The position numbers were made by a program, and so were the translations under genes. Source: Hyphomicrobiales bacterium (lineage in GTDB: Bacteria > Pseudomonadota > Alphaproteobacteria > Rhizobiales > Rhizobiaceae). From it: a stretch of 64,000 bases of DNA. The DNA is taken from the NCBI GenBank assembly GCA_900471525.1, contig UCEZ01000023.1, positions 1 to 64,000 of the forward strand, given 5' to 3'. The notes under the pieces were generated by a model that ran no database searches, had not been told where the DNA came from, and saw only the letters and a program-made list of their open reading frames with translations. Of the stretch, positions 57,181 to 63,851 are shown in pieces. The first letter of the stretch is position 1, and every line of letters starts with the position of its first letter.

Positions 57181-57635
57181 AAGGTCTGCGGAAATGGTCG
57201 TGGGGCACATTGCCCACGTACAACGGCTTCACTCATGAGGAGCGGGTGCGCGGCTGGCAGTTGATCATGTTCATGATGGATAACGGTTGGGCCGAACGCG
57301 GTGCAACATGTTGCATTTCCGATCAGACGCAGCAGCTACGGCTTCATTCGGAAATTTATTACGACTGGCGTCCCTTTACCCTCAATCATTCCATCCACAT
57401 GGCCCTGCATCAACGGTTCAAGAAGCCGGAGCAGTGGTGGCGCATCGTGGACCAATACTCCGTCACAGGCGACGAATGGTTCGCCCGACTGTCGCGCGTG
57501 CCAGTAGACCTTGCGGGCGAGCTACGCGCCAAATATGGCCCTGAAATCTCAAATGTATTCGCCCGCGCTCCCATCCCGGAAGGCATCGTCATTCCTAGTC
57601 ACCAAATCTATCGCCAGCCATCGGCAACAACCTAA
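57177..57635 (+). CDS. Partner protein coupled to the PD-(D/E)xK nuclease
   Basis: A 152-residue protein starting at GTG 57177 (overlap with the nuclease stop), beginning MKGLRKWSWGTLPTYNGFTHEERVRGWQLIMFMMDNG. It is rich in Trp and Tyr and has no recognised domain. One island palindrome lies at 57302-57315 in its coding sequence. The tight overlap makes a two-component module with the nuclease likely, for example as specificity or control subunit. Confidence 0.7.
   Translation: MKGLRKWSWGTLPTYNGFTHEERVRGWQLIMFMMDNGWAERGATCCISDQTQQLRLHSEIYYDWRPFTLNHSIHMALHQRFKKPEQWWRIVDQYSVTGDEWFARLSRVPVDLAGELRAKYGPEISNVFARAPIPEGIVIPSHQIYRQPSATT
57302..57315. repeat. Island palindrome TGCAACATGTTGCA
   Basis: A perfect 14-bp palindrome with TGCAAC and GTTGCA arms and a two-base AT centre, inside the nuclease-partner gene. 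It belongs to the set at 54337, 59089, 59754 and 60714. Confidence 0.6.
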
Positions 57636-57647
57636 AAAGGAGCCCAT

Positions 57648-57938
57648 ATGTTTTCTCATCCCGTCGCAGGTCTCGGCAAGGTTTGCATTCTCGTTGGCAT
57701 CGTGTTGGCCGTGCTGCCTTTCACCATGCGCGTCGATCAATCCTACTTATTTTTCACACTCTCCGGCATTGTTGAAAGCCTTGGCTTCTTCCTGCTGCTG
57801 CTGGGCGTGATCGCTCAAGGGTTTCTTCGCATCGAGCGCCATCTTGCAGGCATTCCGGAAATGAAAGCCGCGTTCGACGCCTCCGAACCGGATACGTCCG
57901 TCAAAGGCAATCCATATCAAAAGAAGGCTGCACAGTGA
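57648..57938 (+). CDS. Small two-span membrane protein
   Basis: A 96-residue protein with membrane helices near residues 8-25 and 33-58 and a polar C-terminus ending GNPYQKKAAQ. AAAAGGAG lies eight bases before the ATG, which follows the partner gene stop by 12 bases. It overlaps the next gene by four bases. No family is recognised. Confidence 0.7.
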   Translation: MFSHPVAGLGKVCILVGIVLAVLPFTMRVDQSYLFFTLSGIVESLGFFLLLLGVIAQGFLRIERHLAGIPEMKAAFDASEPDTSVKGNPYQKKAAQ

Positions 57939-58225
57939 TTGACCTTCGGCGTCATCCGCCGCGCTGTGGCGTGCCCGTCTTATTCCTATCCACAGCACTG
58001 ATCTCGGCCACCTCTGCGCACGCCGATCCGGGCGATGATTACGTTGCCTGCCTAATCGGGAGAGCGGCAGTCGTCTTGCACAAGCAGGATAGAAAGGACA
58101 GCAGCAAGGCTCTCGAAGAGGCTTACAAGCGATGCAAAGACCCGAAGGGGATTGCCGAAACCGAACTCGAAGGCATCGGTGACTACGTCAGCATGCAAGT
58201 TGATGCCATGGCGTCCCAGTATTGA
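57935..58225 (+). CDS. Small exported protein
   Basis: A 96-residue protein starting at GTG 57935, overlapping the membrane-protein stop. A signal peptide is visible (basic MIDLRRHPPRC, then VPVLFLSTALISATSAHA) and the mature part is helical with two cysteines (VACLIGR, YKRCKDPKG). No family is recognised. Together with the upstream membrane protein it forms a coupled pair. Confidence 0.68.
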   Translation: MIDLRRHPPRCGVPVLFLSTALISATSAHADPGDDYVACLIGRAAVVLHKQDRKDSSKALEEAYKRCKDPKGIAETELEGIGDYVSMQVDAMASQY

Positions 58226-58335
58226 TGCGCCCAAAGAAATACAGCACACAAGAGAGCCAACACATGAAGAACCCTGCCACGGTTGTTAGCTGCCTCGTCG
58301 GATTAACAGCACGCGTTCACTCGGAGTAAATCGCG

Positions 58336-58776
58336 TTATTGGCTAGGAGCGAAGTCGATCCTTCTCATTTGGAGGCGTATCCGGTCTATCTCATCGACCA
58401 ACGCAAGGATGTCGGCGATGTGGAGAGTGTGCCGCACGTCATCACTACCCGCACACACGACGAATGCGCCTCCGCTTTGCGAAGGGTCTCCGGAAGCGGA
58501 TTGGATGCCGTGGGCCAAAATATTTCGCTTGGCCGCCGCTTGGTCAATGTCAAAGAGCAGGCGGGATAGACTATCGTCGGTTGCTTTGGCGATCAGAACA
58601 GGAAGCGCCTTTCGCCAGTGCGACATTGTTGGCCCACGCGAGACAACATTAGATGGCGCTACCGCTTTCAACTGATTGCGCATCTCGGTCTCAAGGAAAC
58701 TCCAATATATCTGCACCTTGCCTATGCTTGCGGCCAGATCGTGGAGGTTAGGGTAGATGGCGTCATCCTCGGTCAT
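58336..58776 (-). CDS. HEPN-like protein with RNxxxH motif
   Basis: A 146-residue helical protein. The segment AAKRNILAHG places Arg84, Asn85 and His89 in the Rx4-6H arrangement of HEPN ribonucleases, and the surrounding DIDQA...RLLFDID helix fits that fold. Many HEPN proteins act as RNA-cutting toxins or defence effectors; others are inactive partners. No nucleotidyltransferase (MNT) partner is adjacent, so a classical HEPN-MNT pair is not supported. It is convergent with the secreted-protein gene. Confidence 0.65.
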   Translation of the reverse strand: MTEDDAIYPNLHDLAASIGKVQIYWSFLETEMRNQLKAVAPSNVVSRGPTMSHWRKALPVLIAKATDDSLSRLLFDIDQAAAKRNILAHGIQSASGDPSQSGGAFVVCAGSDDVRHTLHIADILALVDEIDRIRLQMRRIDFAPSQ

Positions 58777-58971
58777 CCTACATCATTTCCGTTATCCCTT
58801 CAGAAATCAATGAACATGCCTCAGGTGCATAGTAGGAATGAAGCTATCGCTGTTCCTTAAGGGCGGTGGCATTCTTCCCTTTCTGGTCCGGGGAGGAGTA
58901 TGTGGGCCCCTCTCGTCAAACCATGACGGGGCGTCGCAAGCGCCGCCCCTCCCGTGGAGAGTGTGGAGACA

Positions 58972-58996
58972 CACGGGCGGTCTACGTCCGCCCGTG
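58972..58996. terminator. Strong GC-rich hairpin
   Basis: Nine-base arms CACGGGCGG and CCGCCCGTG enclose TCTACGT. No U-run follows on either strand, so a protein site, an attenuator or an origin-like structure are alternatives to a terminator. Confidence 0.4.
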
Positions 58997-59088
58997 CACG
59001 AACGGCGCAAGCGCCGCTCGCGTGGCTACTCAGTGGGTGGGTTGAGAGAGAGGCCAAAAACGGCCTTTCGAGCTAGTGGCGAGGTCCG

Positions 59089-59102
59089 TGCAAATTGTTG
59101 CA
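59089..59102. repeat. Island palindrome variant TGCAAATTGTTGCA
   Basis: A 14-base copy of the island palindrome with one arm altered (TGCAAA in place of TGCAAC), in the gap between the HEPN-like gene and the 464-residue gene. Confidence 0.45.
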
Positions 59103-59120
59103 ATAGGTATGAAGTGGCCG

Positions 59121-60515
59121 TTATCCGTCATCTCTAAATACACGAGAATACGCTCTCACGGCATCTCTATAGATGCCAGTTACGTGATAGATGCCGCTCT
59201 GTCCGGCCTCCGTTGCCCTGTAGATGACCTTTGCTTTTTCAAGGGCGTCAATGGCAACAGAAAAGGGCGACAGGTGCCGCTTCTCGATATGGCCGTGTAG
59301 TAGGAGGCTCTGCGCCAACGTCGTCGCGACCGCTTCGTTACGGACCACGGACCGGATTTCGTTGATGAGATAAGCTGCCTCTCGACTAGCGCCGGACCAT
59401 GGCTGTAGAGCCTGACGGAGGCCCCACAATACCGTGTTGAGCCGAGGTGCACTTTGCCACCTTGCAATGTCAATCCAGTGCAATATGCCTTCCTCGTCCT
59501 CCGTGCTGATGCCATATCCGTTGAAATCGGCGGATGCTTTCGATTGCTCGACCTCGAAGCGGATACGGTCTGTCGCTTTCGCGTAGGCCTTTATCATTAC
59601 GCCCTTCGCAGGGTAGATTTTCACGATAGGCGAATTGTCTTCCGTCCCGAGTTCGACATTGCGATGCCGGAATAGGGCTCGCGCACTCTCATCTATGGTT
59701 TCCCATGCCACCGTGGACTTTCCGGCGAGAGATCGCATTGCCCTTTCGATCCGTGCAACTGTTGCAACGGGATTGTTGTCCTGAAATTCCCAGTACGTTT
59801 CTAGCGCACTCAGGATGTAACGCTGATCTCTACGAACGACATCGCTCCGGTAGCCCAAGGCAGCGGATGCGGCAGCGCCAATACACTCGTCAAGCAGATG
59901 TAGCGTGCGATTGACGTAACGCCGCACGTTCTCGCTCCATTCGGCGGGCAGGAACGGGATGTGGTCCTCACTAACGCCGACATGGACCCCCTCGTAAGGC
60001 GTCCAAGGTAACAAGTTGTTGCCCCTAACGATGGGTATCGCCCCGATGGTCCGTGTGGGGCTGATGGCAAAAAGATTGAAGTTGTTCCCCCCATTAGCTT
60101 CGTGCGCGTCGTCGGCAATCGGCTGATGAAGAACGGCGCGTGTGGGGTTCAAGGACAGGTCCGCTTGAAGCGACCAGCCATATTCATCACCGTCACCCCA
60201 TTGATCCCGCGATTGCCATCCCCGGAGCATTCCTGAGAAGAGAGGATAACCTGCCGGAGTAATGTACCCGCCACCGCCACGGCCCTTCGCTATCAACCAA
60301 CGGGGCGTGTAGACTTCCGTGCCGCTCTGCTTGTTGAATACCTTGCGAGGCTCATTGCCTATGACATACATGCCACTCAGAACCTCGCTAAAGGTCCGGA
60401 ACTCGGCCTGCGTACCCGTGAACACCCATCTACGTGCAGAGAACTGAATACGGTCCTGTTTCGCGGTCTCGCCGCTGACCTGCACACCGTCCAATAGCTC
60501 GTCCATAAACGCCAT
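59121..60515 (-). CDS. Hypothetical protein, possible mobile-element replication protein
   Basis: A 464-residue protein. The segment DNSPIVKIYPAKGVMIKAYAK followed by DRIRFEVEQSK resembles the KxYxK...(L)RxE pattern of replication-initiation proteins of filamentous phages and some integrative elements; the rest has no recognised domain. A palindrome of the island set lies at 59754-59766 in its coding sequence. The call is an inference from this short resemblance; no rolling-circle HUH motif was found. Confidence 0.5.
   Translation of the reverse strand: MAFMDELLDGVQVSGETAKQDRIQFSARRWVFTGTQAEFRTFSEVLSGMYVIGNEPRKVFNKQSGTEVYTPRWLIAKGRGGGGYITPAGYPLFSGMLRGWQSRDQWGDGDEYGWSLQADLSLNPTRAVLHQPIADDAHEANGGNNFNLFAISPTRTIGAIPIVRGNNLLPWTPYEGVHVGVSEDHIPFLPAEWSENVRRYVNRTLHLLDECIGAAASAALGYRSDVVRRDQRYILSALETYWEFQDNNPVATVARIERAMRSLAGKSTVAWETIDESARALFRHRNVELGTEDNSPIVKIYPAKGVMIKAYAKATDRIRFEVEQSKASADFNGYGISTEDEEGILHWIDIARWQSAPRLNTVLWGLRQALQPWSGASREAAYLINEIRSVVRNEAVATTLAQSLLLHGHIEKRHLSPFSVAIDALEKAKVIYRATEAGQSGIYHVTGIYRDAVRAYSRVFRDDG
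59754..59766. repeat. Island palindrome TGCAACTGTTGCA (copy 2)
   Basis: Exact 13-base copy of the palindrome at 54337 and 60714, here inside the 464-residue gene. Confidence 0.6.
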
Positions 60516-60713
60516 GGTCTCTTCCCGATCCTACCTCAGACATGATTTCCAAAACGGCGGTGGCCAATATCTTCTATGTAGATGAAGAGACGGTTCCCCC
60601 TTGCGTGAAAACCTCTGGACGATCTCCGGACACTTCTTGTCAATCCCACACGCAAGAATGGTCCGATTGCGGACCTCGAAGCTGCGGCGACAGAAGCCTG
60701 ACAATGGGAACTC

Positions 60714-60726
60714 TGCAACTGTTGCA
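60714..60726. repeat. Island palindrome TGCAACTGTTGCA (copy 3)
   Basis: Third exact copy of the 13-base palindrome, in the non-coding region upstream of both the 464-residue gene and the HTH/integrase genes. Confidence 0.6.
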
Positions 60727-60757
60727 CTTCGCGGATCACTACCGGCAATAGTTGTAA

Positions 60758-60769
60758 CCTACATATGTA
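60758..60769. promoter_or_regulatory. Perfect 12-bp palindrome CTACATATGTAG
   Basis: A self-complementary site in the divergent control region, 32 bases from the island palindrome. A repressor or HTH protein of the element may bind here. Confidence 0.4.
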
Positions 60770-60945
60770 GACGGCATTTGTTGCACCAGAAACATTGGAA
60801 TAAGTCATTGAAAAGTATTGCTTTGCCCGCCACCTTGCGGCATCTTAATCAACGCTGACGTGTGTCAGTGCGCACCGTTGCGGTTTCGAGAATTACTCCG
60901 CATACCGAAATCGAAATGCAACGGGCCGGATCGAGCAGATGCGTT

Positions 60946-61224
60946 ATGGCCTACACATTAAACGCGGGTGCCAGCCCCACACCCCAGAAGATTTTCGCAT
61001 GTCCCATACCAGTTGCGCGCGGGTTAAATCGGCAACAAGCCGCCACATACATCGGGGTATCAACCAGTCTCTTTGATGAGATGATACAGGACGGAAGAAT
61101 GCCAAGACCGAGAAGGGTGAACGCCCGGACAATTTGGGACCGCCTCGCCCTTGATCGCGCCTTCGACCGTTTGCCCGGCGGCGAGGATGAACCAGACGAC
61201 AGCACATGGGACACTGAGGTCTGA
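60946..61224 (+). CDS. Small helix-turn-helix protein, probable excisionase
   Basis: A 92-residue protein (from ATG 60946) with an AlpA/Xis-type segment GLNRQQAATYIGVSTSLFDEMIQDGRMPRPRRV. Its stop TGA overlaps the integrase ATG (TGATG). Excisionases of this type bind DNA and steer the integrase toward excision. A GTG at 60862 or ATG at 60916 could give a longer protein; the conserved part starts after 60985. Confidence 0.7.
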   Translation: MAYTLNAGASPTPQKIFACPIPVARGLNRQQAATYIGVSTSLFDEMIQDGRMPRPRRVNARTIWDRLALDRAFDRLPGGEDEPDDSTWDTEV

Positions 61225-62309
61225 TGCCAAGATACCTGAAGAAATACGTCTGTGAGGACCGAACGGACGGAGTATTGCGTTTCTATTTTCGCCGCAAAGA
61301 ACAAAAGAAAATTCGCCTCCCCGGCCTGCCGGGGAGCGACGAGTTTAATGAGGCTTACTACAAGGCGTTGAATGGCGTCATGAAGGAGGAGCAAACCGGG
61401 CCGAAAATGTCGGCAAAAGGCACATTACGCTGGCTTTGTGAGCAGTATTTCCAGTCCGCCGAATACAAGCACCTAGACCAACGGACCCGGCATGTCCGAA
61501 AGCTCATCATCGAGCACATGTGGGCAGAACCTTTGAAGCCGGGCTCCCACCGTCTTTTCGAGGATATTCCTGTTTCTGCTTTCGGCCCAAAAGCCATCCG
61601 TACATTGCGCGACCGCAAAGCCGAGTTTCCGGAAGCAGCAAATGGTCGGGTCAAAGCTCTACGCGCCGTGTTCGTATTCGCCACCAAGAAGGATGTGGAG
61701 CTAGCAACGACCAATCCAGCGCGCGACGTATCCTATTTCAAAGGTAACTCTGAAGGATTTCATTCTTGGACCGACGAGGAGATCGAAAAGTTCGAGGCCC
61801 GTCACCCCATCGGCACAAAAGCGCGGCTTGCGCTGGCGCTGTTGCAATACACGACACAACGCCGCAGCGATATCGTGCTTTTCGGACGCCAGCACGTTTC
61901 AAAAGGTGCTTTGAAATTTACCCAGCAAAAGAACCGCAAGAAAAAGCCGGTGACACTGGAAATTCCAATCCATCCGACGTTGCAAGACATCATCGACAAA
62001 AGCCCCTGCGGTGACCTAACATTTCTGGTGACGGAGTTCAAAAAGCCATTTACCGCAAACGGTTTCGGCAACTGGTTCCGCAGTCGATGCGATGAGGCCG
62101 GGCTGGCCCACTGTAGCGCTCATGGCGTTCGCAAGGCAGCATCGGCCGGTCTGGCAGATCGCGGGGCAACAGAACACCAGATCATGGCGATGACGGGTCA
62201 TGCAACCTCGAAAGAGGTCACACGATATACCCGCGCAGCCCGTCAAAAGGTGCTAGCCCGTAGCGCGGTTAAGCTGATGGATAGCGCAGTTGACGACGCT
62301 GAAGAGTGA
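61224..62309 (+). CDS. int: Tyrosine recombinase / integrase
   Basis: A 361-residue phage-type integrase. The N-terminal arm-binding domain (RYLKKYVCEDRTDGVLRFYFRRK) is followed by a core-binding domain and the catalytic domain with Arg in YTTQRRSDIV, His-x-x-Arg in SAHGVRKAA, a second His in MTGHAT, and the nucleophile Tyr in VTRYTRAA. It ends 100 bases from the tRNA-Leu 3' end, the expected place for an integrase that uses that tRNA as attachment site. Confidence 0.95.
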   Translation: MPRYLKKYVCEDRTDGVLRFYFRRKEQKKIRLPGLPGSDEFNEAYYKALNGVMKEEQTGPKMSAKGTLRWLCEQYFQSAEYKHLDQRTRHVRKLIIEHMWAEPLKPGSHRLFEDIPVSAFGPKAIRTLRDRKAEFPEAANGRVKALRAVFVFATKKDVELATTNPARDVSYFKGNSEGFHSWTDEEIEKFEARHPIGTKARLALALLQYTTQRRSDIVLFGRQHVSKGALKFTQQKNRKKKPVTLEIPIHPTLQDIIDKSPCGDLTFLVTEFKKPFTANGFGNWFRSRCDEAGLAHCSAHGVRKAASAGLADRGATEHQIMAMTGHATSKEVTRYTRAARQKVLARSAVKLMDSAVDDAEE

Positions 62310-62409
62310 TCGCAACGAGAACAAAAGTGTCCAGCTTTCTCAAGCGGTGTAACTTTTCTGGACGTTCAGGCTAATAAAAAACAATGAAATCAACGCCGAA
62401 AAAAAGCGA

Positions 62410-62424
62410 TGGTGCCCCGTGCCG
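62410..62424. repeat. attR: Right attachment-site repeat (tRNA-Leu 3' end)
   Basis: The sequence TGGTGCCCCGTGCCG here is the 3' end of the tRNA including CCA and is repeated at 49458-49472. Confidence 0.85.
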
Positions 62425-62494
62425 GAATCGAACCAGCACTCCTCTCGGAACCTGATTTTGAGTCAGGCGCGTCTACCAATTCCGCCAACGGGGC
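62410..62494 (-). tRNA. tRNA-Leu (anticodon CAA)
   Basis: An 85-base tRNA gene with 3' CCA encoded. The acceptor pair GCCCCGT / ACGGGGC, the D arm with TTGGTAGA, the anticodon loop CTCAAAA, a long variable arm and the T arm GCTGG-TTCGATT-CCGGC can all be followed on the minus strand. The anticodon CAA reads UUG. It is the integration site of the adjacent island. Confidence 0.96.
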
Positions 62495-62672
62495 ACGGAT
62501 ACCTTTCGGGTAGCAAAAAGCGTTTACACGAACCGTTTCAGGCCGGTCAACCGCGATTTTGAATATCGCCTAGCCGGGAATCACAAAACTGTGCAGTTCG
62601 CATCTGCAGCAAATCATTTACAGCCCGGCCAATCCTGCCTAAAAGGCGTGGGACCTCAACTGGAACTCCCGT

Positions 62673-63260
62673 ATGCTTCGACGCCTTTACGACTGGACCA
62701 TGTCGCTTGCCGCCCGGAAATCCGCCGAAGTGTGGCTCGCTGTCATCGCTTTCGTCGAGAGTTCCGTCTTCCTTGTCCCCGCCGACGTGCTCTTCCTGCC
62801 GATGGCGCTGGCACGACCGGAGCGCGCCTGGCGGTATGCCTTCGTAGCGACCGTCGCGTCGGTGCTCGGCGGCATTGCCGGCTGGTATATCGGCCATTAC
62901 GCCTTCGAGGCGCTGGCCAGGCCCATCCTGCATTTCTACGGCAAGCTCGAAGCCTTCGAGACGATGAAGGCATCGGTCGGCTACGAGACGCTGGTGTTGC
63001 TTCTCGTGACATCCGGCCTCGCACACCTGCCGCCGATCAAGGTGGTGACCATTCTTTCGGGCGCCGCCAACATCAATCTCGGCCTGTTCATCATCTCCGC
63101 GATCATTGCCCGCGGTGCGCGCTTTTTCCTTCTCGCCTGGCTTTTGCAACGTTACGGCGAAGGGATCCGCCATTTCATCGAAAAGCGGCTGGGCATGCTG
63201 GCCGCGGCTGTGGCCGGCCTGCTGATCGCCATGTTCGCAGCCTACCGTTTCCTTGCCTGA
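62673..63260 (+). CDS. YqaA/DedA-family membrane protein
   Basis: A 195-residue protein with about five membrane segments. The family-type FVESSVFLVPADVLFLPMALARP region near residue 28-50 and GGIAGWYIGHYAFE are visible. Relatives of the SNARE-associated/DedA group take part in lipid flipping and envelope homeostasis; this subgroup is uncharacterised. The dsbB gene follows after seven bases. Confidence 0.88.
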   Translation: MLRRLYDWTMSLAARKSAEVWLAVIAFVESSVFLVPADVLFLPMALARPERAWRYAFVATVASVLGGIAGWYIGHYAFEALARPILHFYGKLEAFETMKASVGYETLVLLLVTSGLAHLPPIKVVTILSGAANINLGLFIISAIIARGARFFLLAWLLQRYGEGIRHFIEKRLGMLAAAVAGLLIAMFAAYRFLA

Positions 63261-63267
63261 TATTCCG

Positions 63268-63789
63268 ATGGAGCAGTCCTTGAGCGACAGCCTGACACAG
63301 CCCACTCGCGGCCTTCTGCCGTCCGTCGTCGCCACGCTCGGCATGACCGCCACCGTCGGCGGGGCGCTCGCCTTCGAGCACATCGGCGGCTATATCCCCT
63401 GCGCGCTCTGCCTGATGCAGCGCACGCCCTACTATTGGGGCATTCCGATCGGCATTGTCGCGGTAGCGACCTCGGTTCTCAAGCTGCCCGCCTGGACCAC
63501 CCGCGTGCTGCTTCTCGTCATCGGCATCCTGATGCTGGTCGGCGCCGGGCTTGGTGTCTATCACGCCGGCGTCGAATGGCATTTCTGGGAAGGGCCGGCG
63601 ACCTGCGCGACCTCCGCATCGGGCGTCTCCACCAATGTCGGCGACCTGCTCGGTGATCTAGACAGCAAGCACGGCCCGTCCTGCACGGATGCGGCCCTCC
63701 GCGTGCTCGGTCTTTCCTTTGCGGGATGGAATGTCATTGCCAGCCTGATCCTGGCCGCCATTGCGCTGCGTGGTGCGGCCAAGGCTTAA
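63268..63789 (+). CDS. dsbB: Disulfide bond formation protein DsbB
   Basis: A 173-residue four-helix membrane protein that re-oxidises DsbA with quinone. The first cysteine pair is YIPCALCLMQRTPYY (CxxC), and the second is formed by the cysteines in GPATCATS and HGPSCTDA in the second periplasmic loop. ATG 63268 is used; a TTG at 63253 would overlap the previous gene. Confidence 0.93.
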   Translation: MEQSLSDSLTQPTRGLLPSVVATLGMTATVGGALAFEHIGGYIPCALCLMQRTPYYWGIPIGIVAVATSVLKLPAWTTRVLLLVIGILMLVGAGLGVYHAGVEWHFWEGPATCATSASGVSTNVGDLLGDLDSKHGPSCTDAALRVLGLSFAGWNVIASLILAAIALRGAAKA

Positions 63790-63851
63790 AGGCTGCGCTG
63801 GCGGCTGCCTACACAGCCGCCTCTCACATCAACTGTCACAAGCAGAAGCCA

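Larger units (their letters stand above)
58777..59120. other. Hairpin-rich non-coding stretch
   Basis: The region holds several GC-rich inverted repeats: GGGGCG / CGCCCC near 58928-58949, CACGGGCGG / CCGCCCGTG with a seven-base loop at 58972-58996, and GGCGCAAGCGCC near 59003. A palindrome variant lies at 59089. No gene is supported; short frames across it have no ribosome site. Confidence 0.55.
60516..60945. other. Control region between the replication-like gene and the integrase pair
   Basis: These 430 bases separate divergently transcribed genes. They hold the palindrome copy at 60714-60726, a perfect CTACATATGTAG palindrome at 60758-60769, and a TTGTTGCA half-site near 60778. The HTH gene may begin in its last part. 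No other gene is supported. Confidence 0.5.
49458..62424. mobile_element. Genomic island integrated at tRNA-Leu(CAA)
   Basis: A segment of about 12.97 kb bounded by the 15-bp direct repeat, with a tyrosine integrase next to the tRNA, a small HTH protein overlapping it, and AT-richer, mostly non-housekeeping cargo: Mrr-NACHT protein, serine recombinase, KAP NTPase, PD-(D/E)xK nuclease pair, membrane/secreted pair, HEPN-like protein and a possible replication protein. No conjugation machinery or phage structural gene is seen, so it would be an integrative element mobilised by others, or a satellite. Confidence 0.85.

Noticed and set aside
57648-58225. Toxin-antitoxin reading of the small gene pair
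   Set aside because: One protein spans the membrane twice and the other has a signal peptide, with no antitoxin-like DNA-binding protein.
58838-59137. Arg/Gly-rich open frames across the hairpin cluster
   Set aside because: They are produced by the inverted GC-rich repeats and lack start signals.
49458-62424. Prophage interpretation of the island
   Set aside because: No capsid, tail, terminase or lysis gene is recognisable; only integrase, HTH protein and cargo are present.
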